The notes under the pieces were generated by a model. That model searched no databases and was not told the origin of the DNA. It saw only the letters and a program-made list of their open reading frames with translations. From positions 55,301,995-55,365,994 of the forward strand of contig OZ038378.1 of the NCBI GenBank assembly GCA_964036045.1: a stretch of 64,000 bases of DNA, read 5' to 3'. This DNA comes from Eutreptiella sp. 'Long Island Sound 2002' (lineage: Eukaryota; Euglenozoa; Euglenophyceae; Eutreptiales; Eutreptiaceae). The position numbers and the translations under genes are program-made. Shown piece after piece: positions 22,207-31,936 of the stretch; the first letter of the stretch is position 1; the number at the start of each line of letters is the position of its first letter.

Positions 22207-25113
22207 CGCACATTGGGCCAGCAGGGCGTTGGGTCCATTTAGAGACTTAAACAGTTCATTGATGACTGTGACCCAAAGGACATGATCTGGGGCAGCTCTT
22301 CCTAGAATGGAAACTATGCAGGCACGTGGAGTATTGGGAGCCAACCCAAAGACCAGTCTGTACACCCTGCATATGGACCCTGTCACTGAACTGATTTGCA
22401 CGTCCGTTGGCACATTCACACAGCAGCGAAACACAAGCCTGTTGACTACAAGTCCTTCTATCACAGTGTGTGCCACACCCACAGACACGGGCCACCCTCG
22501 CAGCCTGCTGATGACCGTTCGAGACCACCTTGTAATGACTTTTTTGATGGTAGGGAACCCTCCTAAAATATTAGCGTTTCCCCCCAGGAATTTTATGTGT
22601 TGGTGTCTACTGGTGGACCACACTGGCTTGTCGTCCCAGACGACCGATTTGCTGACACTGCAGACCGAGCCTTGCTTGACCTGAAGTACTTGAACGTTCA
22701 TTTTGGAGCTATTGTTGCGTTGTCCGACGCAGTCTATAATAACACGAAGGTGGTCGGCCACTCGCTGTCTGTCGTCTATGCTAGAAAACCCCACTGTGTC
22801 GTCTACATAGCCCAGAGAAGCAATCATTTCTACCGAGGGAGGAACACTTACCGGAACCCCAACCCCCAGTTGACGCATGGCAATATGTATCAAATTAACC
22901 GCAAGTATGTAAAAAAGTGGATCTAAACCCCCCCCTTGAAGGACACCCTCCACTTGACTATATGACTCTGATAGGCCCAGGGCAGAAACCACGTATTGCC
23001 TGAAGGACATGTAGTGATGAACCACTTCATGTACAACTCCACGTAAAAACGGATACATATCAGCAACCCTCAGAATGGCTTGCCTGTTGATTTCATCAAA
23101 GGCACCAGAGAAATCCAAAAACATCGTCGTAACATCACCTCGCACCGCCACGGATTGGGTGATCACTGTGTGTAGCATGCGGCGCAGGGCATGTGCGGAA
23201 GACCCTTTAAACTCTGCATACTGTCTACAGCCAGACTCACTTGGTGCTGTGGCCAGCTGAATCAAAGGGGCGTACCGTTTAGCCTGTATCCGAAATAGGG
23301 CTGAGAGAAGTTTAATAGGCCTGGTATTGACATTGACATTGTCACCCGCAGATTTTTTTAGTGTAAGGTGTAGAGCCGACAAGACCTCCAAAGGCCACTG
23401 ATCAAAGGGAAGTCTGAGTATCTGAGTCACTCTGAAGAGGGACGCCAGCCCCATCCATTTCACTAGATTTGGTATAAAACCATCAACCCCTGCCGTCGCA
23501 CTGGTCAGTTTGTGCCGGATACGCAACGGGGACTCTACTGAGACCTGCATCACTTGTGAGAGAATCACGTACCTGCGGGCCTCGATTGCAACAGCGGTGA
23601 GATGCAGCACATACCTGTGGCGCATGACAGACTGAACCCACTCAGGAGGAACAACAGTGGAACGCACAGGGTATTTCAGGACACACTCCCTGGGCAACAC
23701 CTGCAGGATGTCCCTACCCGTCACCAGAGATTGAGAGGATGTGTCCGTAACCTGATGTAACGCAATGAACGGGTTTGCTGCTTGCAACTTCAGCACCTTC
23801 ATGGTTCGCCCCGTGAGACGTGTTCCTGACGCAGCTTTCCAGTCACTAATCGCCGTAGACCAGTATTTGGAGGACAATCTGAATTCTAGGGAGCGCTGCA
23901 CTCTCCAGCCCTGGCCGCCCGCAATGGCCTTGAGAGACGCAACTACTGATTTCAGCTCCGAGTGGACCTCTTGAGATTTAGAACTACTCACCACATGGTT
24001 GACGACTGAGATGCACTCTCTATAGGCCTGCAGCCACCTAGACGCATCACTGATGCCGAGACTCATGGCTTCCATGAGATTTGAAAAAATCACTCTGCTG
24101 TCATGGTCCCAATTGCGAGGTTCAACTGGGCGCATCAGAGATCCTGTGGCTCCTGCCTTTGCTGTCTGACACCCTTGAATCCAAACAACTGGGTGGTCGC
24201 CAACCTCTCTCAGCCACATACCGTAGGATTGCCCCGAGACTCCTTTTATAATGCAAAAGTCCTTGGGAAGATGAACCCTCCCCTGCATGAACGCAACTCG
24301 GGCACCCAGAAACTTAAGAAGGGCAACTGACAATTTATGTGTGCGGATGTCCCTATTCCAGTCACCCCCCACGATGAGCCACGAGACTGGTAGCTGTTGG
24401 AGACCGAAAATCAGATGCACCAACTGTTGATTGTATAACAGTTCGTCAGACCTCTGTGCCATGTGTACGCTACCCAGGACCCCCAAACCCCAGGCATTGT
24501 GGACCACCACAAGAAAAGAGTGGTCAGTATCCAGAAGTACAGTTTTGAATTGTGCCCAGGACGACATAACCCAGACTTCTAGGCCTTTACCAACATCGCA
24601 GTGAGCAGAGGAGCGATGCCAAAAGCCATCAATGTGTCGCCTGTCTAGCTTTTTCACTGAGCCCCAGGTTTCTTGAATGAACAGCACCCTGGCATCTGAG
24701 GTGACACACATCTCAACCACTTCATCCCACTTGGTCCTGCGTATTTCAACTGACCTATTTAACCCTTGAACATTAGCAGACAGGCAGCCCCATGGCAAGG
24801 CAACAGGGGTGGCAGACCCAGGAATAGAAATGGAGCTCCACGCTTGCACTTCATAGTACTGCAACGACCACTGAGGGGGGGTCCAATTGAGCCAGACATG
24901 TAGCATCATGACACTTTCATGCGGGACGCATCGACACAGAACTTTTTCTGTCCGCCATCCCCGAGACAGAGGATCCCACTCAGCCACTCTGCAGACATCT
25001 TGCCACCACCCAGCAGTGTCATCCACAATCTCCCTGCGGTGTCTTGCCACTGCCTTTCCTGACTTGACTGGCACTTGGTGCTGTCGTCCCCATTGTAACG
25101 AAATGACCACCAC
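22207..25113 (-). CDS. LINE-A A3 endonuclease-reverse transcriptase segment (~968 codons)
   Basis: Longest uninterrupted retroelement frame in the window, open from just after TGA 25,116 to TAG 22,206. Residues numbered from 25,113: AP-like endonuclease ~110-315 with SANVQ (Asn114), QET (Glu148), GGDWN (Asp251) and GDHPV (Asp306-His307). RT ~535-850 has AGVDGF, NTRPIKLLS, motif A LDFSGAFDEI (~666-675), motif B GVLQGGGLDPLFY (~723-735) and motif C YVDD (769-772), so all catalytic Asp residues are present. It nicks target DNA and copies element RNA at the nick. The upstream TGA (TGG in A2) and downstream TAG (TGG in A1) show it is part of a longer polyprotein. Confidence 0.9.
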
Positions 25114-25116
25114 TCA

Positions 25117-27615
25117 AAGGGGAAGAACACACTCTGGTTCACCAAAATTCACGGGGACTGGGTCTGCCAACAGGCCCATCCGGCCCAAAACAACTGCATT
25201 GGTATACATGTGAAATTTAGTATCGCCACACGCCATGGTTGCTGACCTTACGAAGGTAGCATCCGCAGGTGATGAGGGAACACCGAGCAAAGCCACGTGT
25301 CTGGACCCCACCGTTTCTACCTTCTTAGTTAAGCCTGTCCATTGAGGACTCATGATGCGGCAAACTGACACTTGTCGATCACCACATATCAAAACCCGAT
25401 GGTGTTCAGCATCACTGCACTCAACAGTAGGAGGGGGAACCCCGTCACTGGCCAACCGACCCCACAATGCGTCAAGGCCTAGGGCAATTGATGACACTTT
25501 AGAGTAGTCCCCCGTTTTTAGCTTCTTACGCACTTTGTTGACCTTGGTAAGCGTTTTGCGTTTTGAAAACTCCTCAGCCGCCCATTCAGGCACGTCGTAG
25601 AACCTATGATCTCTCTGTTTCACCGCTAGTTCTACACACTCCTTAGCCGAGACCCAGTGTTCCGGTGAGTCGTCATCCTCTCCTATCATGGTGGATTTTA
25701 GTGCGGCATCGTAAACTTTGGACAGACCCCAGATGGCGTGAGCAGACACAACTTCCCTGAGTTCATCAGGCATTCCAGGCGGGGGAGAATGGAATCTAAT
25801 GATCCCCCCTAACTCTCGTTGAAAGCCCCAACCCCACATGGATATGAAGGCATGAGAGGGGGAGAAGGGCGGAAACAGACACCACACCGGGGATTGCATT
25901 TTAGACGGCGAGAGAAAAAGACCTGAAACAGGTGTACTCACAGGAGCCTCCTTGGCAGGCGCAGGCTGAGGAATATGAGAGCCAATTTTTCGCAGTCCTT
26001 CAACCAGTTGTAATTCCTTCACCTCAATGAGGTGTGAGCGGCCCAATGGGTCCCTGGATGCTCTGATGCGCAAGCTGTCGCGGTACTTACCTCCCAGGAT
26101 GCGATCTAGTCTGCTGGACGGAACAAACATGACTACCTCACCAAATGGGGACAGCATGTCCCGATAGACTCTGTAGTCGAGAGAAAACTGACCGAAGGCA
26201 GCTTCACAACCCACAAAGGAGTCAAGGGCATCAGTATGTTCAAACCCAGTGAGCATAATAGGTTTCAAACGATCCGTGGTGGACTGCGACTTCTCAACAA
26301 TAACTTTCCCCAGCCCAGACCCTGCCTGCCATTGTTGCACCGGCGGTGAAACATTATCAGAGATGGAGGCACTAGCTGTCGTGGCTCAGCGGAGTTAATG
26401 CCCTGTGCAGTGGAAGCCGTTTCATCCAGCGTTAGTGCCCTGACTACTCCCTCTACCCGCGGTTTCTTGGAGTTTTTTGGCTTGGACGGAGAGGGCTTGG
26501 ACGCATCTGCACCTGAAGAAGGACTGGAAATAACGTTGCGTTTTCTATTAGCCTCTGCAGCTAGTTCGGCCTGCAGGCGATGCCCTTCCTCTTCTGCCTG
26601 CCTAAGAGGACGCATCCACTTGAGCAACGCTACCATGACACCCTTCCAGAACCTGCCCTCAACCGGTGTGGCTGACTTCAACCTCAGCAAAATATTACTC
26701 CTGATCCCCGAGACTGCCAACAGCAACTCCAACAGGAACATCCTCACTGTACATCTCAGCAACCAAGGACTGAAGTTTATCTTCCTCATTGATCGAAAGA
26801 TCATCAACGGTGTTGACTAGGGAGATGGCACCCAAGACATCAGCAGATTCCGAACCCTGTTCGTGTGGGACTACGTCTGTGGGTTGATCTGGAGCTTCTG
26901 AGAGAGCGTCCGATTCACTAAAAATTTCCTTGTAAAAGGCCGACCAGATAGAGCGAAGTTCGGACTTGGCATTGAGACGTGCAGTGCTCCATTCGGTAAG
27001 CATGGGTCTGTTTGAGACTTTTGCAATGGTGGCCAGCATGGCATCCAAAAGGGAGTATTTTGAGGAGATGTTTGAGAAGCTTTCCGGTACTCTCTTGGAT
27101 TTGACAACCTGGCGGCACATGTGCTTCTCAGCACCATCCGGTAACTTGCCCACCAGGGAACTCCAGGTATTAGTCTCGATATCGGGACGCAGTTTGAGGA
27201 CCTCATCCAACACAGTGTTGTCAATGGACCCGGCCAGAATACACATTGTCATGATCCTTGCCCTGACGTTGTCCGGTTGAACCCACAGGCCCACCGGTTC
27301 TTCTACAGGGTCCCCATGAGTGGGTAGCCATCGCAATGTTGTAGGGGTGCCTCCTTTTTGAATGTGACCAAACTCCAGAGAAATAGTTGTCATGGCGCTG
27401 AACATGTGGAGTGGAGAGAAAACCAAAAAGATTACCTCTGTGGGACTGGTAAAGGCGCCGATACTCACTATCTGCATGCCCCTCGGCCTCAGGCAGTTGC
27501 GCTCTGTCTGGCATACCCCACACTTCCCACAGACGCCGATACTCACTATCTGCGCGTCATAGATGCTGTCATTGTCGGGTGGAATTACCCTGCGAGTGAT
27601 ATCAGTTTTTATCAT
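25117..27615 (-). pseudogene. LINE-A A3 polyprotein, N-terminal region
   Basis: From ATG 27,615 (MIKTDITRR), collinear with A2. It contains the CGKCGVCQTERNC cluster, a helical Leu-rich middle and a basic Ser/Pro/Lys segment (PSKPKNSKKPRVEG). A 2-nt loss near 26,725 shifts frame and a further single-base loss near 26,372 restores it, so residues between them differ from A2. At the position where A2 has TAG, this copy reads CAG. The segment ends at TGA 25,116-25,114 where A2 has TGG, with the same frame continuing into the endonuclease. The N-terminal part probably acts as the nucleic-acid-binding ORF1 equivalent; that is inferred from position and basic residues. Confidence 0.75.
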
Positions 27616-29542
27616 TCTGGGACGTCGATACTCACTATCTGCACGTCACGACAAATCAGAATGGTAACGGCTTGACTATGATTCAATCACACACGGCCCC
27701 CACTTCCTAGTTACCTCCTTTCCTGATTCGTGTCCCATACCTCCATACCTTGCCCTCCCAACAGCCTAACGGCGGACGCAGACAACTGACGACCAACAAT
27801 GAAAGTGAGGAAAAACCAAGCGCTATAGGCCCGTAGGCTCCTGAAGGGTGTGAAGAACCGCATCAGGCAGTCGCGCAAATGAAAAACAAAACATGGTGAC
27901 AACCCGTGCCCTTGACTGCTGACAGACTTTTCTGGCTGACGCTGTCTATTTCATCACCGCATGAGAAACCAGAAGCAATCTAGAAACTGTTCCCAGTGTC
28001 TGTAACAGGAGCAGCAGCTCCCGGAAAAAATAAAATTTTCCGAGTTGTTATCTACTCCCTGACCTGTCACAGTCAAATGTGTGGAAGCCGAAGCTTGGGG
28101 GCAGGCAAGGAGGGGGTTGCCCTGGCGGGGAGGGCAGAGAGGATCTTACAGCTTTTTATTTTTAGAACCCACGACGCTCTTTCAGACCTCTTGGTTGCCC
28201 AGGTGTCCTCTCTTCCCCCCCTTGTAGGGCTGAAACTGAACCCTGGCTACCCGGGCTGCCAGCCTACAGGCAGCACACTTTAACTCAGAAATAATGGTCC
28301 CAGATGAAAATAAAAACGAAAATTTTTCAAAGCGGCGCTGCCTGCGGCCCCCAGAAAATAAAAAAAAATTGTGAGATACTCACTCGGGGAAGAGATCAAG
28401 AGCGTGTGGGGGGTTAAGGGGACTTTTCTGCCTACACATGGTCTAATTCTCCGGGTCCCCCATGACAGGGGGACCCCGATCGTGATGGCACTGGCGCTCT
28501 GGAGCCCCAGTCTCCTGTGGATGCAATTTGAGTAGGAAGGGAGGAGGAGACCCGTGATCCTATGGGTGAGAGGGGAGGAGGGGGAAACATAACTGTGATT
28601 CATCTGCAGAGTCCGACATTGTGTGAAGGACATGTTGCTAAAATGAAAACCGACATCGTCATACCGCTGCTCCCAGAGGGGGAGGCCAGCGGTGCTGTAC
28701 ATCGTCTGCCGGCGGGGCAGGGGTCACCCCGGTACCGTCTCCACCTCCAGCGACCCCTGTGATAAATCCGTCCCCAGCCCAGACCCGGACATCTGGGAGG
28801 GGAACCCGTCCACCATTTGAAACGATGTATGAGTCTGGTGGAACATCCTGATCGGCTCCTATTTAGGTTGTGTGATGGCTGTGAGACCTGCTGTCACGGT
28901 TGCCCCGCATTGCATCGCATTGCAGGACCGGTAGCCCCCCGTGACAGCAGATCCCTGGCCGAAGGCCATGACTTTGCAGCATGTTTCAGTGACTGTGATG
29001 AAGTGACTGATTCCCAGACACTTTACAGTTTGTACCCCTGATGGAACCCGGAATGATGCTCATGGGTACTCCAGATGGATCCCAAGTACAAATCCCAGAT
29101 CATATCCCCGGTGGAACACCAGTATGATCCCATGATACCACCCTGATTGTACCCCACCTTTGTGATCTTCTGATCCCCATGTAAGTACCCCAGTTAGAAC
29201 CCCAGGTTGAATACCCCAATGACCACCTGATATTCCCAAGATGGAACCCCAAGGAGATGAACTCCTGCTTGATGGATTCTCCTCTGAGCCCCCCCAGCAG
29301 GGAGGCGTCCGACTGTCTCCTAGTCTCCTTCCGACATCGTATTCTGTCGAAACCTGAGAAGGAGTAGGAACCGTAATGGATTGTATCCTACTTACCTGGA
29401 GAGAGGAGCAGGAGCCCCTAATATTGTAACTGTACCTGAACCCTTTCCCTGACTACCAGTTCTGTCTACCCTGATGTCGTTGATTGTTGACCATTCCTAC
29501 CTTTACCCTGTGAGACATCGAAGATGTGGAACTGGTCAAGGA

Positions 29543-29543
<1 letters not shown>

Positions 29544-29573
<30 letters not shown>

Positions 29574-29726
29574 CATACATACATACATACATACATACAT
29601 ACATACATACATACATACATACATACATACATACATACATACATACATACATACATACATACATACATACATACATACATACATACATACATACATACAT
29701 ACATACATACATACATACATACATAC
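29544..29726. repeat. (TACA)n microsatellite
   Basis: Abuts the 5' end of full-length LINE-A copy A3 on its left and short repeat D1 on its right. Confidence 0.98.
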
Positions 29727-29957
29727 GTACACTTTTCACTGTTTCGCAGTTATACGGGGTGTACAGTGTGCACAGCGAGGTGAGCGGCGAACTGGGCAAA
29801 GGGCACAGGGTCGAAGGGCACGTTGCGCGGCTAGCGCAGAGAACATAGCTCACGGTTCAGGGTCCAGGGTCCAGGGGTCCAGAAGAACACAGCACTCAAA
29901 GCATTAGGAGTGACGACCACAGTCGAACACGAGCGCGAAGAAAATGGATGGTACACG
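29727..29957. repeat. Short repeat family D, copy D1
   Basis: About 230 bp, with hallmark segments acagtgtgcacagcgaggtg, gggcaaagggcacagggtcg, multiple cagggtc steps and cattaggagtgacgacc. It ends in gaagaaaatggatgg followed by a tacacg step and (TACA)n. Related copies are at about 30,703, 31,684, 43,024, 43,321, 43,742 and 61,444. No convincing coding potential. It could be SINE-like or the end of a longer element; strand and promoter are unresolved. Confidence 0.75.
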
Positions 29958-30004
29958 CATACATACATACATACATGCATACATACATACATACATACAT
30001 ACAA
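29958..30004. repeat. Short (TACA)n tract
   Basis: Imperfect tetranucleotide tract (acatgcat and acaagcat variants) directly following the conserved ggatgg end of D1. Confidence 0.9.
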
Positions 30005-30115
30005 GCATACGAGCAAGGCGCCGCGAGAGGCATGGGGGGGGGGTGCATGCGCAAATGACAGGCAGAGCGGTCGACGTATTTCTCTGGTCCTTGCCAGGGA
30101 ATAGGGGAGAGGTCA

Positions 30116-30334
30116 GTGCAAGATATGTTACAGGGCGCCATGGCGGACGCCCTGCAGAGGCAGCAGGTCCAAATGGCGATGGATTCGGCCGCCGAAATTC
30201 TGTCAACGGCTGACACGGGGGCGGCATCTGATTTCTCTTTGGGCTCGGACCCGTTTGTCGTGGGGTGTGCAGCACGGATGGACAGCGGGTCATCCGAGGG
30301 TTCGTCGTTGTTTGCGATAATTATTAGTGAATGA
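30116..30334 (+). CDS. Small hypothetical ORF in a possible exon fragment
   Basis: Plus-strand frame reading QDMLQGAMADALQRQQ then a Ser/Gly/Asp-rich tail ending SLFAIIISE and TGA at 30,332. The composition (amphipathic N-terminus, few repeats) is unlike the surrounding microsatellite frames. The same frame is open upstream to about 30,055, so the true beginning is uncertain; the chosen start is not ATG, and an internal ATG lies three codons in. The reverse strand is also open across this stretch, so the strand call is tentative. No family recognised. Confidence 0.3.
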   Translation: MQDMLQGAMADALQRQQVQMAMDSAAEILSTADTGAASDFSLGSDPFVVGCAARMDSGSSEGSSLFAIIISE

Positions 30335-30989
30335 AGAGTTCTGGTTGTTGGGCCAATTTGGCCCTTGATTAGTATGATCAGTCTCACATGTTGGAGTGTT
30401 TATGTTCCGGGGGGTGGCCAGGAGAGGGGAGCCGCACGGATGCGGCGGGGCAGAGAGCAGGTAATGATAGGACATACAGCGGCATGGTTGTTGGGCCAGT
30501 TGGGCCTTTGATCAGCTTGACCTGATTCACATGTTTACTAGTTGGATGTTACACAGTGAGCTCAAAGCACATTGAGCTCCAAGCGCAGTGAGCACAGTGA
30601 ACTCAGAGAACAGAGCACAGTGAACCCAGAGCAGGGACACAGGGCACGCAGGGTAAGCAGGGGACCGCGAACGGCTGACGACAAGGGAGCAAGAGAGGCA
30701 CGGTTGTTGGGCCAGTTGGGCCCTTGATCAATGTGATCTGTTTCACATGTTCGCTGGTTGGAACTTACACGGGGTGCACAGTGTGCACAGCAAGGTCAGC
30801 GGCGGTCCGGGCAAAGGGCACAGGGTCGACCGGCGACGTGAACAATGTGCAGAGAGCGCAGAGAACACAACTCAGGGTCCAGGGTTCAGGGTCCAGGGTC
30901 AGGGGTCAAGGCCAAGAGAGAAGAACCGAGAACTCAAAGCATTAGGAGTGACGACCCCAGTCGAACACGAGCGCAAAGAAAATGGATGG
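30335..30989. repeat. Family D tandem units (copy D2 at right)
   Basis: Three units each begin with a variant of ggttgttgggccagttgggc (about 30,343, 30,485 and 30,703) and continue ...gatca...tcacatgtt. The unit at 30,485 carries a run of cacagtgaactcagag-type steps; a near copy of this segment is at 43,130-43,320. The last unit is a full D copy with gtgcacagtgtgcacag, gggcaaagggcacagg and cattaggagtgacgacc, ending ggatgg at 30,989. No gene is seen. Confidence 0.75.
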
Positions 30990-31032
30990 TACATACATAC
31001 ATACATACATACATACATACGTACATACATAC
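30990..31032. repeat. (TACA)n tract between D2 and E1
   Basis: About ten units, with one tacgta variant. D, then (TACA)n, then E occurs in this order three times in the window (also 43,742-44,373 and 61,444-62,200). Confidence 0.9.
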
Positions 31033-31410
31033 TCATAGTCATAGTCATAGTCATAACCACTTATCATGCCGTCTCCCGGAGTTACCGGGCATCTCGCACC
31101 GACAGGTGGTTCCTGCCTCGCTCGATCCCGTGGGTCCCAGGGCTGCCTGAGGTGGCCCACAGCATGACGGAGGACCCAGAGGACCGCGGATACCGGCCAA
31201 CCAGGCTTTGGGGGCAGTGGCAACTGTAGAGCGTTAGCATTAGCAACGGCGACGAGCGCTGGCCCGTTGATTCGCCGGGGGTAAAGGGCAAGGCATGGCA
31301 GAGCAGCAGCACTGCAACAAGCAAGCACAACTCCTAGGCGGGCAGCACTGCAGCAACCAAGGAACAAAGCAGCAAGCATAGGCACAAGGCGAGATTGAAG
31401 GTGGTGATGC
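31033..31410 (-). mobile_element. Short retroelement family E, copy E1
   Basis: On the minus strand the element ends ...ATAAGTGGTTATGAC with a (TATGAC)3 tail, then (TGTA)n. Plus-strand hallmarks are taaccacttatcatg, gagttaccgggcatctcg, ggtggttcctgcctcgctcg and cagcatgacggaggaccc. E2 (44,041-44,373) and E3 (61,855 on) match over ~330 bp. The hexanucleotide 3' tail is typical of non-LTR or SINE insertions. The 5' (right-hand) flank differs between copies: here it is an LHC gene fragment, in E2 and E3 another sequence. Confidence 0.65.
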
Positions 31411-31421
31411 TACCCACGTAC

Positions 31422-31690
31422 TAGCTCGAAGGTCTTGCGGCCTGTTGCAGGTCCAGCGCTGTCCCAACCGTAGTCTCCAGGGTACTCACCGGCCAAGTAG
31501 CCAGGGACGCAGCTGCCCGCAACGGCAGGGCCCAACCACTTCTTGCGGTCAGGGCTTATACCAGCCCGACAAATCCACCTTGGGGGCGGCCTCCTTCTTC
31601 TTCCCAGCAGCTGCGCCCATGGCAACAGATGGCGTGTACTGGGTGGCAGTCTCAAGGGTCAACTTGTTCACCGCAAACAAACAGCGCAGA
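31422..31690 (-). pseudogene. Light-harvesting chlorophyll a/b-binding protein exon fragment
   Basis: Minus-strand translation gives an N-terminal part (KLTLETATQYTPSVAMG ... KKKEAAPKVDLSGWY) and, after a single-frame slip, DRKKWLGPAVAGS, GYLAGEYPGDYGWDSAG and RKTFEL. These match the LHC family N-terminus, where WYGPDR, YLxGExPGDYGWD and AGL..DP.TF are invariant; they precede the first chlorophyll-binding helix. The slip sits at WY|KP-stop, where family members read WYGPDR. The exon ends at a strong donor, GTACGTGGG on the minus strand (31,421-31,413). No downstream exon, first helix or EIHxRWAM motif follows; family E sequence does. The full protein binds chlorophyll in thylakoid antennae; this piece cannot. 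It is probably from an Lhcb gene of the host. Confidence 0.85.
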
Positions 31691-31817
31691 GAACACAGCT
31701 CAGGGTCCAGGGTCCACGGTCCAGGGTCAGGGGTCAAGGCCAAGAGAGAAGAACCGAGAACTCAAAGCATTAGGAGTGACGACCCCAGTCGAACACGAGC
31801 GCAAAGAAAATGGATGG
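31684..31817. repeat. Family D copy D3 (partial)
   Basis: Begins within the family at gcgcagagaacacagctcag, abutting the LHC fragment, and ends at the conserved tggatgg followed by (TACA)n. Confidence 0.8.
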
Positions 31818-31905
31818 TACATACATACATACATACATACATACATACATACATACATACATACATACATACATACATACATACATACATACATACATAC
31901 ATACA

Positions 31906-31934
<29 letters not shown>
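31818..31934. repeat. (TACA)n microsatellite
   Basis: Left flank of the 11-kb LINE-C copy; the element starts at atggcggagtcccccccgg directly after it. Confidence 0.98.

Positions 31935-31936
<2 letters not shown>

Larger units (their letters stand above)
20032..29543 (-). mobile_element. LINE-A copy A3, full length (~9.5 kb)
   Basis: The most complete LINE-A copy. Its 3' end is the conserved UTR with (CAAAT)n and (TGTA)n. Its 5' end matches A2 and abuts (TACA)n at 29,544. It keeps all domains: N-terminal region, AP-like endonuclease, RT, RNase H and Cys/His tail. It carries several disabling changes: an early pair of compensating indels, TGA at 25,116, TAG at 22,206 and a frameshift near 21,645. 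The combination of AP endonuclease, RT and RNase H is known from the I-like, LOA-like and Dualen/RandI groups of non-LTR elements; clade assignment needs a tree. Confidence 0.88.

Noticed and set aside
31385-31690. A complete functional Lhcb gene
   Set aside because: Only one exon is present, with a frame slip, and repeat DNA follows the donor; the chlorophyll-binding helices are missing.
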